A DNA stretch of 64,000 nt, from positions 353,216-417,215 of the forward strand of contig NZ_BBXC01000008.1 in NCBI RefSeq assembly GCF_001570525.1, written 5' to 3'. This DNA is from Herbidospora sakaeratensis (GTDB lineage Bacteria; Actinomycetota; Actinomycetes; Streptosporangiales; Streptosporangiaceae). Positions 44,712-54,682 of this stretch are shown here, piece by piece. Within the stretch, counting starts at the first letter, position 1, and each line of letters begins with the position of its first letter. The notes below the pieces were generated by a model. It did not search any database. It saw only the letters and a list, made by a program, of their open reading frames with translations, and was not told the DNA's origin. A program made the position numbers and the translations under genes.

Positions 44712-45381
44712 CCTCGCCGAGGGCTTCGACCTCGGGATGCCAGGCCTTCTCCCACTCCAGGGACAGCCACCCGGGGTAGCCCCGGAGCAGGCCGCCGACG
44801 ACGTCCAGCGGCACCTCCCCCTGCCCCATCGGCCGGGGGGTGGTGCCGACGGCGTCCTTGATCTGGACGTAGGCCAGATGCGGCGCGAGCGCGGCGAACG
44901 TGGCGGCGGGCTCCTCCCCGTTCCGCCACGGATGCAGGACGTCCCAGATCGCCCCGGCGACCTCGGGCCGCCCGAACCGGTCGAGCAGCGCGGCGACGGC
45001 GGCCCCGGTCGGCAGGTGGTCGTGCGTCTCGACCAGCACCCGCGCCTCGGCCTCCCCCGCGACCGCCTCCAGCCGCCGCAGCGCGGCCTCGACGTCGGAG
45101 CCGCCGGGGAAGACCCGCACCCCGAGCGCCCCGAACCGGTCGGCCAGCACGAGCTGCTCCCGCAACGCGGCGATCACCGGCCCGTCGGCCCCGGCCTCGG
45201 CGATCCGGACGTATCCGCAGATCGAGACGACCTCGACCCCGGCGTCGCGAGGGTCGGCGTCCAGCGGCATGTCCTCATGGAGCCGCAGCTCCAGCCCGTC
45301 GACCCCGTGCCGGACGGCCAGCTCGACCGCCTCGGACAGGGACGCCCCCGGCAGCCCGAGGGTGCTGACCGCGAATCTCAT
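44662..45381 (-). CDS. Second sugar phosphate isomerase/epimerase
   Basis: 239-aa TIM-barrel protein of the same superfamily (MRFAVSTLGLPGASLSEAVE, HGVDGLELRLHEDMPL, RVLVETHDHLPTGAAVAALL, GAIWDVLHPWRNGEEP, HLAYVQIKDAVGT, WLSLEWEKAWHPE). Metal ligands E, D, H and E can be seen. ATG at 45381 overlaps the stop of the upstream LacI gene, so repressor and isomerase are co-transcribed and convergent to the main operon. Having two isomerases suggests two successive steps. Confidence 0.87.
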   Translation of the reverse strand: MRFAVSTLGLPGASLSEAVELAVRHGVDGLELRLHEDMPLDADPRDAGVEVVSICGYVRIAEAGADGPVIAALREQLVLADRFGALGVRVFPGGSDVEAALRRLEAVAGEAEARVLVETHDHLPTGAAVAALLDRFGRPEVAGAIWDVLHPWRNGEEPAATFAALAPHLAYVQIKDAVGTTPRPMGQGEVPLDVVGGLLRGYPGWLSLEWEKAWHPEVEALGEVIPGAREWVRSVVGSG

Positions 45382-46358
45382 CGGGCGCGCACACTCTCCC
45401 TGATCACGACCTCGCCCTCCACGTGGACGACCGACGGCCCGGCCTCCTCCGACAGGGCCAGTTCGACGGCCCGGGCCCCCATCTCGGCCAGCGGCAACCG
45501 CACGGTCGTCAGCGCCGGGACCAGGTCGCGCAGGGTCGCGATGTCGTCGAACCCGGCCAGCGACACGTCCTCCGGCACCCGGATCCCCCGGTCGCGGAAG
45601 GCCGCCAGCGCCCCCACCGCCATCACGTCGTTGACCGCGAACACGCACGTCACCCCCGGGTCGATCGACAACGCGGCCCCGTAGCCGCCGTCGCGGTCGA
45701 AGGCCCCGTGCACGACCTGCGGCGAGAGCCCCGGCAGCGCCCCGACGAATCCCTCGCACCGCTCGGCGGCGGTGATCAGCCGCGGCGGCCCGGCCAGCAC
45801 GGCGAACTCCCGGTGCCCCATGGCGTGCAGCGCCTCCGCGAGCGCGGCGGCCCCGGCCCGGTTGGCCACGGCGACGGTGTCGGCGCCGAGGAGGTCCTGC
45901 CCGATGACCGCGACCCGGCCGCCCCCCGCGCGGTAGCGGTCGAGCTCGGTGCGCAGCCCGGCGGCCGAGGGGTCGTCCATGCGCGAGCCCGCCAGGATCA
46001 CCGCCCGCGCCCGCTGCGCCCCGAGCGAGGACACGTAGGCGATCTCCCTGACGGGATCGCGGTGGGTGGTGCCGACCATGACGACCATCCCGTGGTCGTC
46101 GGCCGCCTTCACCGCCCCGTCGGCGATGGCCGCGAAGTAGGGGTCGACCAGGTCGTGCACGACCAGCCCGATGACGTTCCCGGCCCCCCGGGCCAGCGTC
46201 TGGGCCGCGACGTTGGTGCGGTAGCCGAGTTCGGCCGCCGCCTGCTCGACCTTGGCCCGGAGCCCGGCCCCGACCTGACGGGCGCTCCCGTTCAGGACGC
46301 GCGAGGCGGTCGCGAGGGACACCCCGGCGTGCCGTGCGACGTCTTCCAGCGTGACCAC
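45378..46358 (-). CDS. LacI-family transcriptional repressor
   Basis: 326 aa. N-terminal helix-turn-helix VTLEDVARHAGVSLATASRV with hinge NGSARQVGAGLRAKVEQAA, then a periplasmic-binding-like effector domain (NVIGLVVHDLVDPYFAAIAD, SLAGFDDIATLRDLVPALT). It should bind GGAAAGCGMTTTCC palindromes present 16 bp upstream of its own start and upstream of the MocA operon, so it controls the sugar module and itself. Effector unknown. Confidence 0.92.
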   Translation of the reverse strand: MVTLEDVARHAGVSLATASRVLNGSARQVGAGLRAKVEQAAAELGYRTNVAAQTLARGAGNVIGLVVHDLVDPYFAAIADGAVKAADDHGMVVMVGTTHRDPVREIAYVSSLGAQRARAVILAGSRMDDPSAAGLRTELDRYRAGGGRVAVIGQDLLGADTVAVANRAGAAALAEALHAMGHREFAVLAGPPRLITAAERCEGFVGALPGLSPQVVHGAFDRDGGYGAALSIDPGVTCVFAVNDVMAVGALAAFRDRGIRVPEDVSLAGFDDIATLRDLVPALTTVRLPLAEMGARAVELALSEEAGPSVVHVEGEVVIRESVRAR

Positions 46359-46374
46359 GAGTGAGAATCCTCCC

Positions 46375-46388
46375 GGAAAGCGATTTCC
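46375..46388. promoter_or_regulatory. LacI-type operator before the repressor gene
   Basis: GGAAAGCGATTTCC differs from the perfect site at 41672 by a single base and is 16 bp upstream of the lacI-like start. Autoregulation is likely. Confidence 0.8.
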
Positions 46389-46397
46389 AAGTATGCC

Positions 46398-47413
46398 TCA
46401 GCCGTCACGGTTCCAGATCTCGGCCAGGCTCCGGGTGAACCCGGCGATCGAACTCCGCTCCCCGTGGACGCGGACCGCGTCGTCGGCCACCCGGGCGCAC
46501 AACCGGCGGGCCCCGCCTGGGTCGCCCGAACGTCCGATCTGATGCCCGAGTACGGCTTCGACCCGGAGAACCTCGCGATCACCCGCGCCCAGGCTTCGAC
46601 GCCCCGATTCCACCAGCTGCCCGGCCATTTCGCGGGCCAGCCGGTGGTCTCCCGCGCCGCCGCGGACCACAGGCGTTCGATCCTGATCTCGGTGGCCAGC
46701 CGGATCACGTCGCCCGCCGGCCGGTGGTGCTGGGCCTCATCCGAACCGGCCGACGCGCCGTTCCTGGGGCTGTGGCGGGCCCGTTCGTGCGACCGCATCG
46801 TGGCCAGCACGACCCGGTGGCGGTCGGGGTCGGCGAACAGCGGGCTGAGGGCCGACGCGGTCAGCCCGTTGACGCCGAGGTAGTTGTCCAGTTCGTCCAG
46901 CCACACCACGCAGCGCCGCTGCCGCTGCGCCCGGGCGAGCGCCTCGGGGAGATCCTCCCTGCCCGCCGGCCGGATGAACACGTGGCCGGGCAGGCAGGCT
47001 CGCATCGCCTCATACGCCGCCCTTGACTTGCCCGCCGTGGACTCACCGACGACCAGCACGAACCGGCTCGTCTTCAGCGCGTCCTCCAACCGGGCCCCGG
47101 CGTCCCGGCGGACGAAGGCGGGCGTCAGGTTCACGCTCCCGTCCGGCAGGGTCATCGGCGGGGCGAGATGCACTCCGAGGGCGAGGGGGTCGTCGAGGTC
47201 GCGGACCCGCACGGTCCCGCCGCCCAGCCGCTTGGGCGCGGCGTCGTCTCTCTCGATCAGCTTCTCCGCCCTGACGGCGAGCGCCCCGGCGACGGCGCTC
47301 GCCGTGCCGACCAGGACGGACCCCACGAGGACGGGAAGCGAGGAGGCGATCATCAGGAGCCACCAGCCGCGCAGTCGCCACCTGGACTCAGGCCTTCGAT
47401 CGTCTACGCGCAT
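46398..47413 (-). pseudogene. Frameshifted P-loop NTPase / TPR protein
   Basis: From ATG 47413 the frame gives a membrane helix (WWLLMIASSLPVLVGSVLVG) and a P-loop domain with Walker A VVGESTAGKSRAAYEAM and Walker B-like RRCVVWLDELDNYLG, ending near RIERLWSAAARE. From about 46670 the homologous continuation is in another frame: HRLAREMAGQLVESGRRSLG and VLRVEAVLGHQIGRSGDPGG, a TPR-like tail that stops at 46398. So the gene has a frameshift or small deletion near 46650-46670, and the middle region looks shortened. Intact relatives are STAND-type signalling ATPases. A sequencing error is possible. Confidence 0.65.
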
Positions 47414-47491
47414 ACTGCCCGAGGTCGGATCCGCCCCGTGGTTACTGACGAGTAGCATTAGGGTGTCAGCCCACGCAGATAGGGAGATACC

Positions 47492-48676
47492 GTGCCCGCG
47501 TCACGTGAAGTCGTCTTCGTCGACGGCGTTCGCACGCCGTTCGGCAAGTCGGGGCCGAAGGGCCTCTACGCCGAGACCAGGGCGGACGATCTCGTCGTCC
47601 GCGTCATCCGCGAACTGCTGCGCCGCAACCCGTCGTTGCCGCCCGAGCGGGTCGACGAGGTCGCCGTCGCGGCCACCACCCAGATCGGCGACCAGGGCCT
47701 GACGATCGGGCGCTCGGCCGCGATCCTGGCCGGTCTGCCCAAGACCGTCCCCGGTTACGCCATCGACCGCATGTGCGCGGGCGCGATGACCGCCGTGACG
47801 ACCGTGGCGGGCGGCATCTCCTTCGGGGCCTACGACGTCGCCATCGCCGGCGGCGTCGAGCACATGGGCCGCCACCCCATGGGCGAGGGGGTCGACCCCA
47901 ACCCGCGGTTCCTGTCCGAGAGCCTGGTCGACGGCTCCGCGCTGGTCATGGGCATGACGGCGGAGAACCTGCACGACCGCTACCCCGCCATCACCAAGCA
48001 GCGGGCCGACGCCTACGCCGTGCTCTCGCAGGAGCGGGCCGCCAAGGCCTACGCCGACGGGGTGATCCAGCCCGACCTGGTGCCGATGGCCACCCGCAAG
48101 GCCGCCGAGGGCTGGGGGCTGGCCACGGCCGACGAGGCCATGCGGCCGGGCACCTCCATGGAGGGGCTGGCCAATCTCAAGACCCCCTTCCGCCCGCACG
48201 GCAACGTGACGGCGGGCAACGCCTCCGGCATCAACGACGGCGCGACCGGCTGCATCGTGGCCGCCGAGGACGTCGCGGCCGAGCTCGGGCTGACCGGGCG
48301 CATGCGCCTGGTGTCCTACGCGTTCGCGGGCGTCGACCCCGAGCTGATGGGCGTCGGGCCGATCCCCTCGACCGAGCGGGCGCTGCGGCTGGCGGGGCTG
48401 TCGATCGGCGACATCGGGCTGTTCGAGATCAACGAGGCGTTCGCGGTCCAGGTGCTGGCCTTCCTCGACCACTTCGGCATCGCCGACGACGACCCCCGGG
48501 TGAACCCCTACGGCGGCGCGATCGCCTACGGCCACCCCCTCGCCTCCAGCGGCGTGCGGCTGATGACCCAGCTGTCGCGCAGCATGGCCGAGCACCCCGA
48601 GGTCCGCTACGGCATCACCACCATGTGCGTCGGCCTCGGCATGGGCGGCACCGTCATCTGGGAGAACCTGGCATGA
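47492..48676 (+). CDS. fadA: Thiolase (acetyl-CoA acyltransferase)
   Basis: 394 aa. The nucleophilic Cys lies in YAIDRMCAGAMTAVTTVAGG, near residue 95. The other active-site parts are NEAFAVQVLAF, AYGHPLASSGVRLM (His) and TTMCVGLGMGGTVIW (Cys). It performs the last thiolytic step of fatty acid beta-oxidation. Start GTG at 47492. The ATG of fadB overlaps its stop, so the two subunits of the trifunctional-type complex are made together. Confidence 0.93.
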   Translation: MPASREVVFVDGVRTPFGKSGPKGLYAETRADDLVVRVIRELLRRNPSLPPERVDEVAVAATTQIGDQGLTIGRSAAILAGLPKTVPGYAIDRMCAGAMTAVTTVAGGISFGAYDVAIAGGVEHMGRHPMGEGVDPNPRFLSESLVDGSALVMGMTAENLHDRYPAITKQRADAYAVLSQERAAKAYADGVIQPDLVPMATRKAAEGWGLATADEAMRPGTSMEGLANLKTPFRPHGNVTAGNASGINDGATGCIVAAEDVAAELGLTGRMRLVSYAFAGVDPELMGVGPIPSTERALRLAGLSIGDIGLFEINEAFAVQVLAFLDHFGIADDDPRVNPYGGAIAYGHPLASSGVRLMTQLSRSMAEHPEVRYGITTMCVGLGMGGTVIWENLA

Positions 48677-50664
48677 GCGAACTCGTCACCCACGCCCTGG
48701 TCCGCGACGTCGAGCTGCCCTACGGCGCCGGCACGATGGCGCTGATCACCCTCGACAACGGCGAAGACCACACCAAGCCGAACACCTTCGGCGAGGGCGG
48801 GCTCAACGAGCTGAAGAACGCCCTCGACGCGATCGAGAAGCGCACCGACCTGGCGGCCGTCGGGGTCACCGGCAAGCCGTTCATCTTCGCCGTGGGGGCC
48901 GACCTCAAGGAGGCCGCCACCATCTCCTCCCGCGACCAGGCCCACCTGGTGGGGCGGCTCGGGCACGACGTGTTCCGGCGGCTCGGGGAGCTGCCGATCC
49001 CGTCGTTCGCGTTCGTGAACGGCGCCGCGATGGGCGGCGGCCTGGAGCTGGCGCTGCACTGCACGTACCGCACGATCTCCGCCGGGGTCCCCGCGGTCGC
49101 CTTCCCCGAGTGTTTCCTCGGGCTGGTGCCGGGCTGGGGCGGGACCTACCTGACGCCCCGGCTGATCGGGCCCGAGAAGGCGATCAAGCTGATCGTCGAG
49201 AACCCGCTGTCGCAGAACCGCATGATCAAGGGGCGGGAGGCGTACGGGCTGGGGCTCGCCGACGCGCTGTTCGAGCCGGCCGACTTCCTGGAGGAGTCGC
49301 TGCGCTGGGCCGCCCGGGTGGTCGACGGCGACGTCGTGGTCGACCGGCCGGAGCACGAGGCCGTCGACTGGGCGCCCGTCGTCGAGCAGGCCCGTCAGCT
49401 GGTCGACCTGAAAGTCCGGGGGGCGGCGCCGGCCCCGTACCGGGCCCTGGAGCTCATCGAGAAGGCGCGCACGAGCGACCGCGACACCGGTTTCGCGGCC
49501 GAGGACGACGCGCTGGCCGATCTGATCATGAGCGACGAGCTGCGCGCCGGGCTCTACGCCTTCGACCTGACCCAGCGGCGGGCCAAGAAGCCCGCCGGGG
49601 TGCCCGAGGTGCCGGGCCGCGCCATCACCAAGATCGGCGTGGTCGGCGCGGGGCTGATGGCCTCGCAGTTCGCGCTGCTGTTCGCGCGGCGGCTGCAGGT
49701 GCCGGTCGTGCTGACCGACCTCGACCAGGAACGCGTCGACAAGGGCGTCGGGTACGTCCACCAGGAGGCCGACACCCTCCAGGCGAAGGGGCGGATCACC
49801 GCCGACCAGGCCACCCGGCTGAAGAAGCTGGTCACCGGGTCGCTGACCAAGGAGGCGTTCGCCGACGCCGACTTCGTCATCGAGGCCGTGTTCGAGGACC
49901 TGCAGGTCAAGCAGAAGGTGTTCGCCGAGGTCGAGGAGGTCGTCTCCGACACCTGCGTGCTGGCGACCAACACCTCCTCCCTGTCGGTCACCGAGATGGC
50001 CTCCCAGCTGCGGCGCCCCGAGCGGCTGGTCGGCTTCCACTTCTTCAACCCGGTCGCGGTCATGCCGCTGCTGGAGATCGTGCGCGGCGACCGGACCGAC
50101 GACGTGACGGTGGCGACCGCGTTCACGGCGGCCAAGCAGCTGCGCAAGTCGGCGGTGCTGGTCAAGGACGCGCCCGCGTTCGTGGTCAACCGGCTGCTCA
50201 CCCGCTTCATGGGCGAGGTGCTGGCCTCGGTCGACAGCGGCACCTCCGCCGACGTCGCCGACCACGCGCTCGACGGGCTCGGCCTGCCGATGACGCCGTT
50301 CACGCTGCTCAAGCTGGTCGGCCCGGCGGTCGCGCTGCACGTCGCCGAGACGATGAACGCCGCCTACCCCGACCGGTTCCCGGTGTCGGCGGCGCTGGCC
50401 ACGATGGTGGCCACCGGCGGCGACACGCTGCACCCGGGCCGCGGCTTCGTCTCGAACGAGCAGGAGGTGCGGGAACGGGCGCTGCGCGGGCTGGCGGAGG
50501 AGATCCGCATCATGCTCGACGAGGGGGTCGTCTCCGCGCCGCAGGACATCGACCTGTGCCTGATCCTGGGCGCGGGCTGGCCGTTCCACCTGGGGGGCAT
50601 CACGCCCTACCTCGACCGGACCGGCGTCTCCGAGGCGGTCAACGGAGCCCGGTTCCTCCCTTAG
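48673..50664 (+). CDS. fadB: Enoyl-CoA hydratase / 3-hydroxyacyl-CoA dehydrogenase
   Basis: 663-aa two-domain beta-oxidation protein. The crotonase half has the oxyanion-hole pieces GKPFIFAVGADLKEA and NGAAMGGGLELALHC, and PECFLGLVPGWGGTYL. The dehydrogenase half has the NAD motif IGVVGAGLMASQFALLFA from ~320, then NTSSLSVTEMASQ and GFHFFNPVAVMPLLEIV with the catalytic His. Length is slightly under the 700 or so of typical actinobacterial FadB. Coupled to fadA by ATGA. Confidence 0.94.
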   Translation: MSELVTHALVRDVELPYGAGTMALITLDNGEDHTKPNTFGEGGLNELKNALDAIEKRTDLAAVGVTGKPFIFAVGADLKEAATISSRDQAHLVGRLGHDVFRRLGELPIPSFAFVNGAAMGGGLELALHCTYRTISAGVPAVAFPECFLGLVPGWGGTYLTPRLIGPEKAIKLIVENPLSQNRMIKGREAYGLGLADALFEPADFLEESLRWAARVVDGDVVVDRPEHEAVDWAPVVEQARQLVDLKVRGAAPAPYRALELIEKARTSDRDTGFAAEDDALADLIMSDELRAGLYAFDLTQRRAKKPAGVPEVPGRAITKIGVVGAGLMASQFALLFARRLQVPVVLTDLDQERVDKGVGYVHQEADTLQAKGRITADQATRLKKLVTGSLTKEAFADADFVIEAVFEDLQVKQKVFAEVEEVVSDTCVLATNTSSLSVTEMASQLRRPERLVGFHFFNPVAVMPLLEIVRGDRTDDVTVATAFTAAKQLRKSAVLVKDAPAFVVNRLLTRFMGEVLASVDSGTSADVADHALDGLGLPMTPFTLLKLVGPAVALHVAETMNAAYPDRFPVSAALATMVATGGDTLHPGRGFVSNEQEVRERALRGLAEEIRIMLDEGVVSAPQDIDLCLILGAGWPFHLGGITPYLDRTGVSEAVNGARFLP

Positions 50665-50675
50665 GCTCCCGTGAT

Positions 50676-51278
50676 GTGCGGGAACTGATGCTCGGAATCG
50701 GCCTCGGCCTCGGCGCCGGGGTCGCGCCGGGCGCGCTGCTCGGCCTGGTCGTCACCGCGAGCCTTCGCGGGGGTTTCCCGGCCGGGCTGCGCATGGCGTG
50801 CGTGCCGCTGCTGTCCGACCTGCCCGTCGTGGTGCTGTCGATCGTGCTCGCGGGCGCGCTCCCCTCGGGTCTGCTGCGGGGTCTGTCGATCGCCGGGGGC
50901 CTGTACGTCGTCTACCTCGGCGCCGAGGCCGTCGTCGCGGCCCGTACGGCCGTCCTCCCGGCCCCCGGCGAGCGGGTGCCCGCGCCGATCGGCAAGGGCG
51001 TGCTGGTCAACCTGATGAATCCGCACCCGTGGTTGTTCTGGATCACCGTGGGCGGGCCGCTGGTCGTGGCCGCCTGGGAGAAGGGCGCCGGCCCGGCCGC
51101 CGCGTTCATGATCGGCTTCTACCTGCTCCTCGTCGGCGCCAAGATGGTGCTCGCCGGGCTGGTCGCGGCCGGGCGGCACCGGCTCGGCCCGCGCGGCTAC
51201 CGGGCGACCCTGGCCGCGAGCGGCCTGCTGCTGGCCGGGGCCGGGGTGTGGCTGGTGGTCCAAGGCGTGGCCGGGTAG
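50676..51278 (+). CDS. LysE/RhtB-family exporter
   Basis: About 200 aa with six membrane segments. The N-terminal GIGLGLGAGVAPGALLGLVV and the conserved NLMNPHPWLFWITVGGP are typical of LysE-type amino-acid or small-molecule exporters. GTG at 50676 or ATG at 50688 could start it; neither has a clear ribosome site. It lies 11 bp after fadB and may be read with that operon. Substrate unknown. Confidence 0.85.
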   Translation: MRELMLGIGLGLGAGVAPGALLGLVVTASLRGGFPAGLRMACVPLLSDLPVVVLSIVLAGALPSGLLRGLSIAGGLYVVYLGAEAVVAARTAVLPAPGERVPAPIGKGVLVNLMNPHPWLFWITVGGPLVVAAWEKGAGPAAAFMIGFYLLLVGAKMVLAGLVAAGRHRLGPRGYRATLAASGLLLAGAGVWLVVQGVAG

Positions 51279-51298
51279 CCGCTGGGCAGAGGGGGACG

Positions 51299-51904
51299 AT
51301 GTTCGATGCCGTGGACCAGCTCCTCGAATGGCTGACCGACCAGAGCCCGATCCTCGTCGCCACCGTCACCCTCCTGTACGTCGCGCTGGAGGGCATGCTG
51401 CTCATCGGCGTGATCGTGCCCGGCGACCTGTCGCTGATCATCGCCGGGACGACCGTCGACAGCCTGCCCGAAGGCCCGCTGGTGGTCGCCGGCGGCCTGG
51501 GCGGGGTCGCGGTGAGCGCGTTCTCGGGACACTGGATCGGCAGTCACTTCGGGCCGCGGGTGCGGGCCAGCAGGCTGGGCCGCTGGGTCGGCGACGAGAA
51601 GTGGAAACAGGCCGAAGAGGTGCTGCACGGCAGCGGCTGGCTGATCGCGCTGACCTACTTCGTGCCGGGCCTGAACGCGCTGACCCCGGTCTTGGCCGGG
51701 ATCCTGAACATGCCGCGCCGCCGGTTCGGCTTCTGGGCCATGATCGGCGGCGCGATCTGGGTGGTCGGCTACGTCACGCTCGGCGCGCTCGCCGGTGAGG
51801 CGGCCCGCCAGAACGAGGGGCTGATCATGCCGATCGCGGCCGGGGTCGCGGTGGTCGCGGCCACGATCGGCTTCGTCGTCAGACGGGTCGTCGAGAGGCG
51901 TTAG
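51299..51904 (+). CDS. DedA-family membrane protein
   Basis: 201 aa with about five membrane spans. The family motifs are [20 protein letters not shown] (~31-50) and [19 protein letters not shown] (~118-136), the latter replacing the usual FxxRxxPxxR with a Pro-Gly-Leu-Asn. ATG at 51299 has AGAGGGGG upstream. It is likely a lipid or undecaprenyl-phosphate flippase-type protein. The stop overlaps the convergent dxs end by 4 bp. Confidence 0.87.
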   Translation: MFDAVDQLLEWLTDQSPILVATVTLLYVALEGMLLIGVIVPGDLSLIIAGTTVDSLPEGPLVVAGGLGGVAVSAFSGHWIGSHFGPRVRASRLGRWVGDEKWKQAEEVLHGSGWLIALTYFVPGLNALTPVLAGILNMPRRRFGFWAMIGGAIWVVGYVTLGALAGEAARQNEGLIMPIAAGVAVVAATIGFVVRRVVERR

Positions 51905-53778
51905 AACTCGATGGCGGCGCGGCGGCGCAGCGCGTCGGCGAGCTCGCCCGCCAGGTCGATCGCGGTCAGCCCGGCGTCGGCCAGGATCTTCGGCCGCTTG
52001 GCGTGGTCGAGGAACTCCTGGGCCAGCCCGAAGTTGCGGACCGGCACGTCGACGTCGTGGTCGCGCAGCAGCCGCGAGACGGCGTCGCCGACCGCGCCGA
52101 CGCGGCCGTTGTCCTCGACCACCGCGACCAGCTTGTGGGCCGAGGCGAGCAGGGTCAGCGACTCGTCGAGCGGCTTGACCCAGCGGGGGTCGACGACCGT
52201 GACGGAGATGCCCTGCGCGGCCAGCAGCCCGGCGGCGTCGAGGCTGACCTCGGCCATCGGGCCGACCGCGACGATGAGCACGTCGGGCTCGCCCTCGCCC
52301 TCGCGCAGCAGTTCCATCGAGCCGATCTCGCCGATCGCCTCGACCTCCTTGACCAGCGCGCCCTTGGGGAAACGCACCACGGTCGGGCCGTCGGTGACCG
52401 CCAGCGCCTCGCCGAGCAGCTCGCGCAGCCGGACGGCGTCGCGCGGCACGGCGACCCGCAGGCCGGGCACGACCTGGAGGATCGACAGGTCCCACATGCC
52501 GTTGTGGCTGGCGCCGTCGTCGCCGGTCACGCCGGCCCGGTCGAGCACCACGGTCACCGGGAGGCGGTGGAGGGCGACGTCCATGAGCAGCTGGTCGAAG
52601 GCGCGGTTGAGGAAGGTCGCGTAGACCGCGACGACCGGCTTCAGGCCGCCGACGCACAGGCCCGCCGCGCTGGTCAGGGCGTGTTGCTCGGCGATGCCGA
52701 CGTCGAAGATGCGGTCGGGGTAGAGGGCGGCGAAGTCGGCCAGGCCGGTCGGGTGGAGCATCGCGGCGGTGATGGCGACCACGTCGGGGCGCTCGGCGCC
52801 GACGCGGACCATCTCGGCGCTGAACACGTCGGTCCAGCCGAGCTGCTTGGGCCGCTCCTCGCCGGTGACGATGTCGAAGGGCTGCGGGGCGTGGAAGCAG
52901 TCTTCGTCGTGGTTCTCGGCCGGTTCGTAGCCCTGGCCCTTCTTGGTCACGACGTGGACGATGACCGGGCCGCCGTAGGACTTGGCCTTGCGGAGCGCGG
53001 TCTCCATCGCGGGCTCGTCGTGGCCGTCGATCGGGCCGACGTACTTGATGCCGAGGTCTTCGAACATGACCTGCGGGGCCAGGACGTCCTTGAGGCCCTT
53101 CTTGATGCCGTGGAGGGTGTCGTAGAGGACCGGCACGTTGCCGAACTTGTCCTTGACGAACTCGAGGACCTGCTCGTAGCTCTGGGTGACGCGCAGCTTG
53201 GCCAGGTGGGTGGCCAGGCCGCCGATCGTCGGGGAGTAGGAGCGGCCGTTGTCGTTGACCACGATGACCAGCGGCAGGTCCTTGGTCAGCGCGATGTTGT
53301 TGAGCGCCTCCCAGGCCATGCCGCCGGTGAGGGCGCCGTCGCCGATGACGGCCACGACGTGGCGGCCGCCGCCGGTCAGGCGGAAGCCCTTGGCGATGCC
53401 GTCGCCCCACGAGAGGGCGGTGGAGGCGTGGGAGTTCTCGACGATGTCGTGGGGCGACTCGGCCTGGCTCGGGTAGCCCGACAGGCCGCCCTCCTGGCGC
53501 AGGCCGTCGAACTGGTCGGCCCGGCCGGTCAGCATCTTGTGGACGTAGGACTGGTGGCCGGTGTCCCAGACGACGCGGTCGTCGGGGGAGTCGAAGACGC
53601 GGTGGATCGCGATGGTCAGCTCGACCACTCCGAGGTTGGGACCGAGGTGACCACCCGCCTTCGAGTTCGCGACGGAGCGGACCAGAAGGTCACGGATCTC
53701 CTCGGCGAGCCGGGGCAGCTCGCTCGCGTCGAGTGCTTTGAGGTCGGTCGGTCCGCTCAGGGACTCCAGAAGGCCCAC
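51901..53778 (-). CDS. dxs: 1-deoxy-D-xylulose-5-phosphate synthase
   Basis: 625-aa thiamine-diphosphate enzyme, first step of the MEP isoprenoid pathway. [40 protein letters not shown] (GDG...N thiamine motif) and [16 protein letters not shown] are diagnostic. GTG at 53778 with ribosome site AAAGGAATC. A -10-like TACACT sits in a GTCGAAC/GTTCGAC inverted repeat (53801-53826) just upstream, which may be the promoter region. Confidence 0.95.
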   Translation of the reverse strand: MGLLESLSGPTDLKALDASELPRLAEEIRDLLVRSVANSKAGGHLGPNLGVVELTIAIHRVFDSPDDRVVWDTGHQSYVHKMLTGRADQFDGLRQEGGLSGYPSQAESPHDIVENSHASTALSWGDGIAKGFRLTGGGRHVVAVIGDGALTGGMAWEALNNIALTKDLPLVIVVNDNGRSYSPTIGGLATHLAKLRVTQSYEQVLEFVKDKFGNVPVLYDTLHGIKKGLKDVLAPQVMFEDLGIKYVGPIDGHDEPAMETALRKAKSYGGPVIVHVVTKKGQGYEPAENHDEDCFHAPQPFDIVTGEERPKQLGWTDVFSAEMVRVGAERPDVVAITAAMLHPTGLADFAALYPDRIFDVGIAEQHALTSAAGLCVGGLKPVVAVYATFLNRAFDQLLMDVALHRLPVTVVLDRAGVTGDDGASHNGMWDLSILQVVPGLRVAVPRDAVRLRELLGEALAVTDGPTVVRFPKGALVKEVEAIGEIGSMELLREGEGEPDVLIVAVGPMAEVSLDAAGLLAAQGISVTVVDPRWVKPLDESLTLLASAHKLVAVVEDNGRVGAVGDAVSRLLRDHDVDVPVRNFGLAQEFLDHAKRPKILADAGLTAIDLAGELADALRRRAAIEF

Positions 53779-53902
53779 TGCGATTCCTTTCCCGTTCGCC
53801 GTCGAACAGTAGGAGTGTAGTTCGACAGTGCCCGGCTTCCGGCTCCGAGGCCTGGGGAATCCCTTTACGCGTGGTTGGCTTGTCCCCTACCCTCCTGATT
53901 TC

Positions 53903-54673
53903 GTGCGAAAAATCATTCCCTTACTCCTCGCGGGCTTGGTGGCGCCTCTGCTGGCGCCCGGAACGGTCCACGCACGGCCTGTTCCTACCGGTATGTCCGC
54001 TCTGACCAAGAACCCGATCTACGCCTCCGGCAAGCTGCCGGTGCGGTCGTGTCCCGAATACGCCACGACGATCGAGGACTTCCTCACCGCGCAGAACTAC
54101 CTGCGCGAGGGCGCCGAGTGCCTCGACGCCACCTGGACCTCCTTCTTCAAGAAGGCCAAGCTCCCGTTCCGCAAGCCGGGCATGGAGTTCATCAGCAAGC
54201 CGAGCAAGACCCGTGCGTGCGGGAACATGGACGGCTTCTGGGGCGGCGCCTACTGCCACGACACCCAGGGCCTGGTCGTCCTCGTCGACGGCTGGATGCT
54301 CGAGTACGAGGGCTCGCCCTTCCTCTTCTATGTGCTGGCGCACGAGTACGGCCACCACGTCCAGCAGCGGGCGGGCATCATCAAGGCCCACGACAAGCTG
54401 GCGCCCAAGAGCACCAAGGCCGCCTACAAGTGGCACGCCCGCCTGGAGCTGCAGGCCGACTGCCTGTCCGGGGCGTTCCTGCGCAGCATCTGGGCCTCCA
54501 CGGGGCGCGACTCCCATGACTGGCAGCAGATGCTGACGTACATCAAGGAGGACATGGGGGACCCGACCCACGGCGGCGGCAAGAGCCGGGCGGCGTGGAC
54601 CGACCGGGGCTTCAAGGCGGGGTCGCCGAGCGCGTGCAACACCTACAAGGCCCCGGCCTCACAGGTGTCCTGA
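53903..54673 (+). CDS. Secreted neutral zinc metallopeptidase (first of two)
   Basis: 256 aa. N-terminal signal peptide VRKIIPLLLAGLVAPLLAPG with cleavage after VHA. Zinc motif HEYGH at residues 147-151 (LAHEYGHHVQQRAG), with the downstream LELQADCLSGAF carrying the next ligand. This is the pattern of the YpfJ-type (PF04228) putative metallopeptidases. Four Cys probably form disulfides. Start GTG at 53903 gives the proper signal; an in-frame extension to 53828 only adds unrelated residues. A close paralogue is encoded next. Confidence 0.85.
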   Translation: MRKIIPLLLAGLVAPLLAPGTVHARPVPTGMSALTKNPIYASGKLPVRSCPEYATTIEDFLTAQNYLREGAECLDATWTSFFKKAKLPFRKPGMEFISKPSKTRACGNMDGFWGGAYCHDTQGLVVLVDGWMLEYEGSPFLFYVLAHEYGHHVQQRAGIIKAHDKLAPKSTKAAYKWHARLELQADCLSGAFLRSIWASTGRDSHDWQQMLTYIKEDMGDPTHGGGKSRAAWTDRGFKAGSPSACNTYKAPASQVS

Positions 54674-54682
54674 CCTGCGGTG

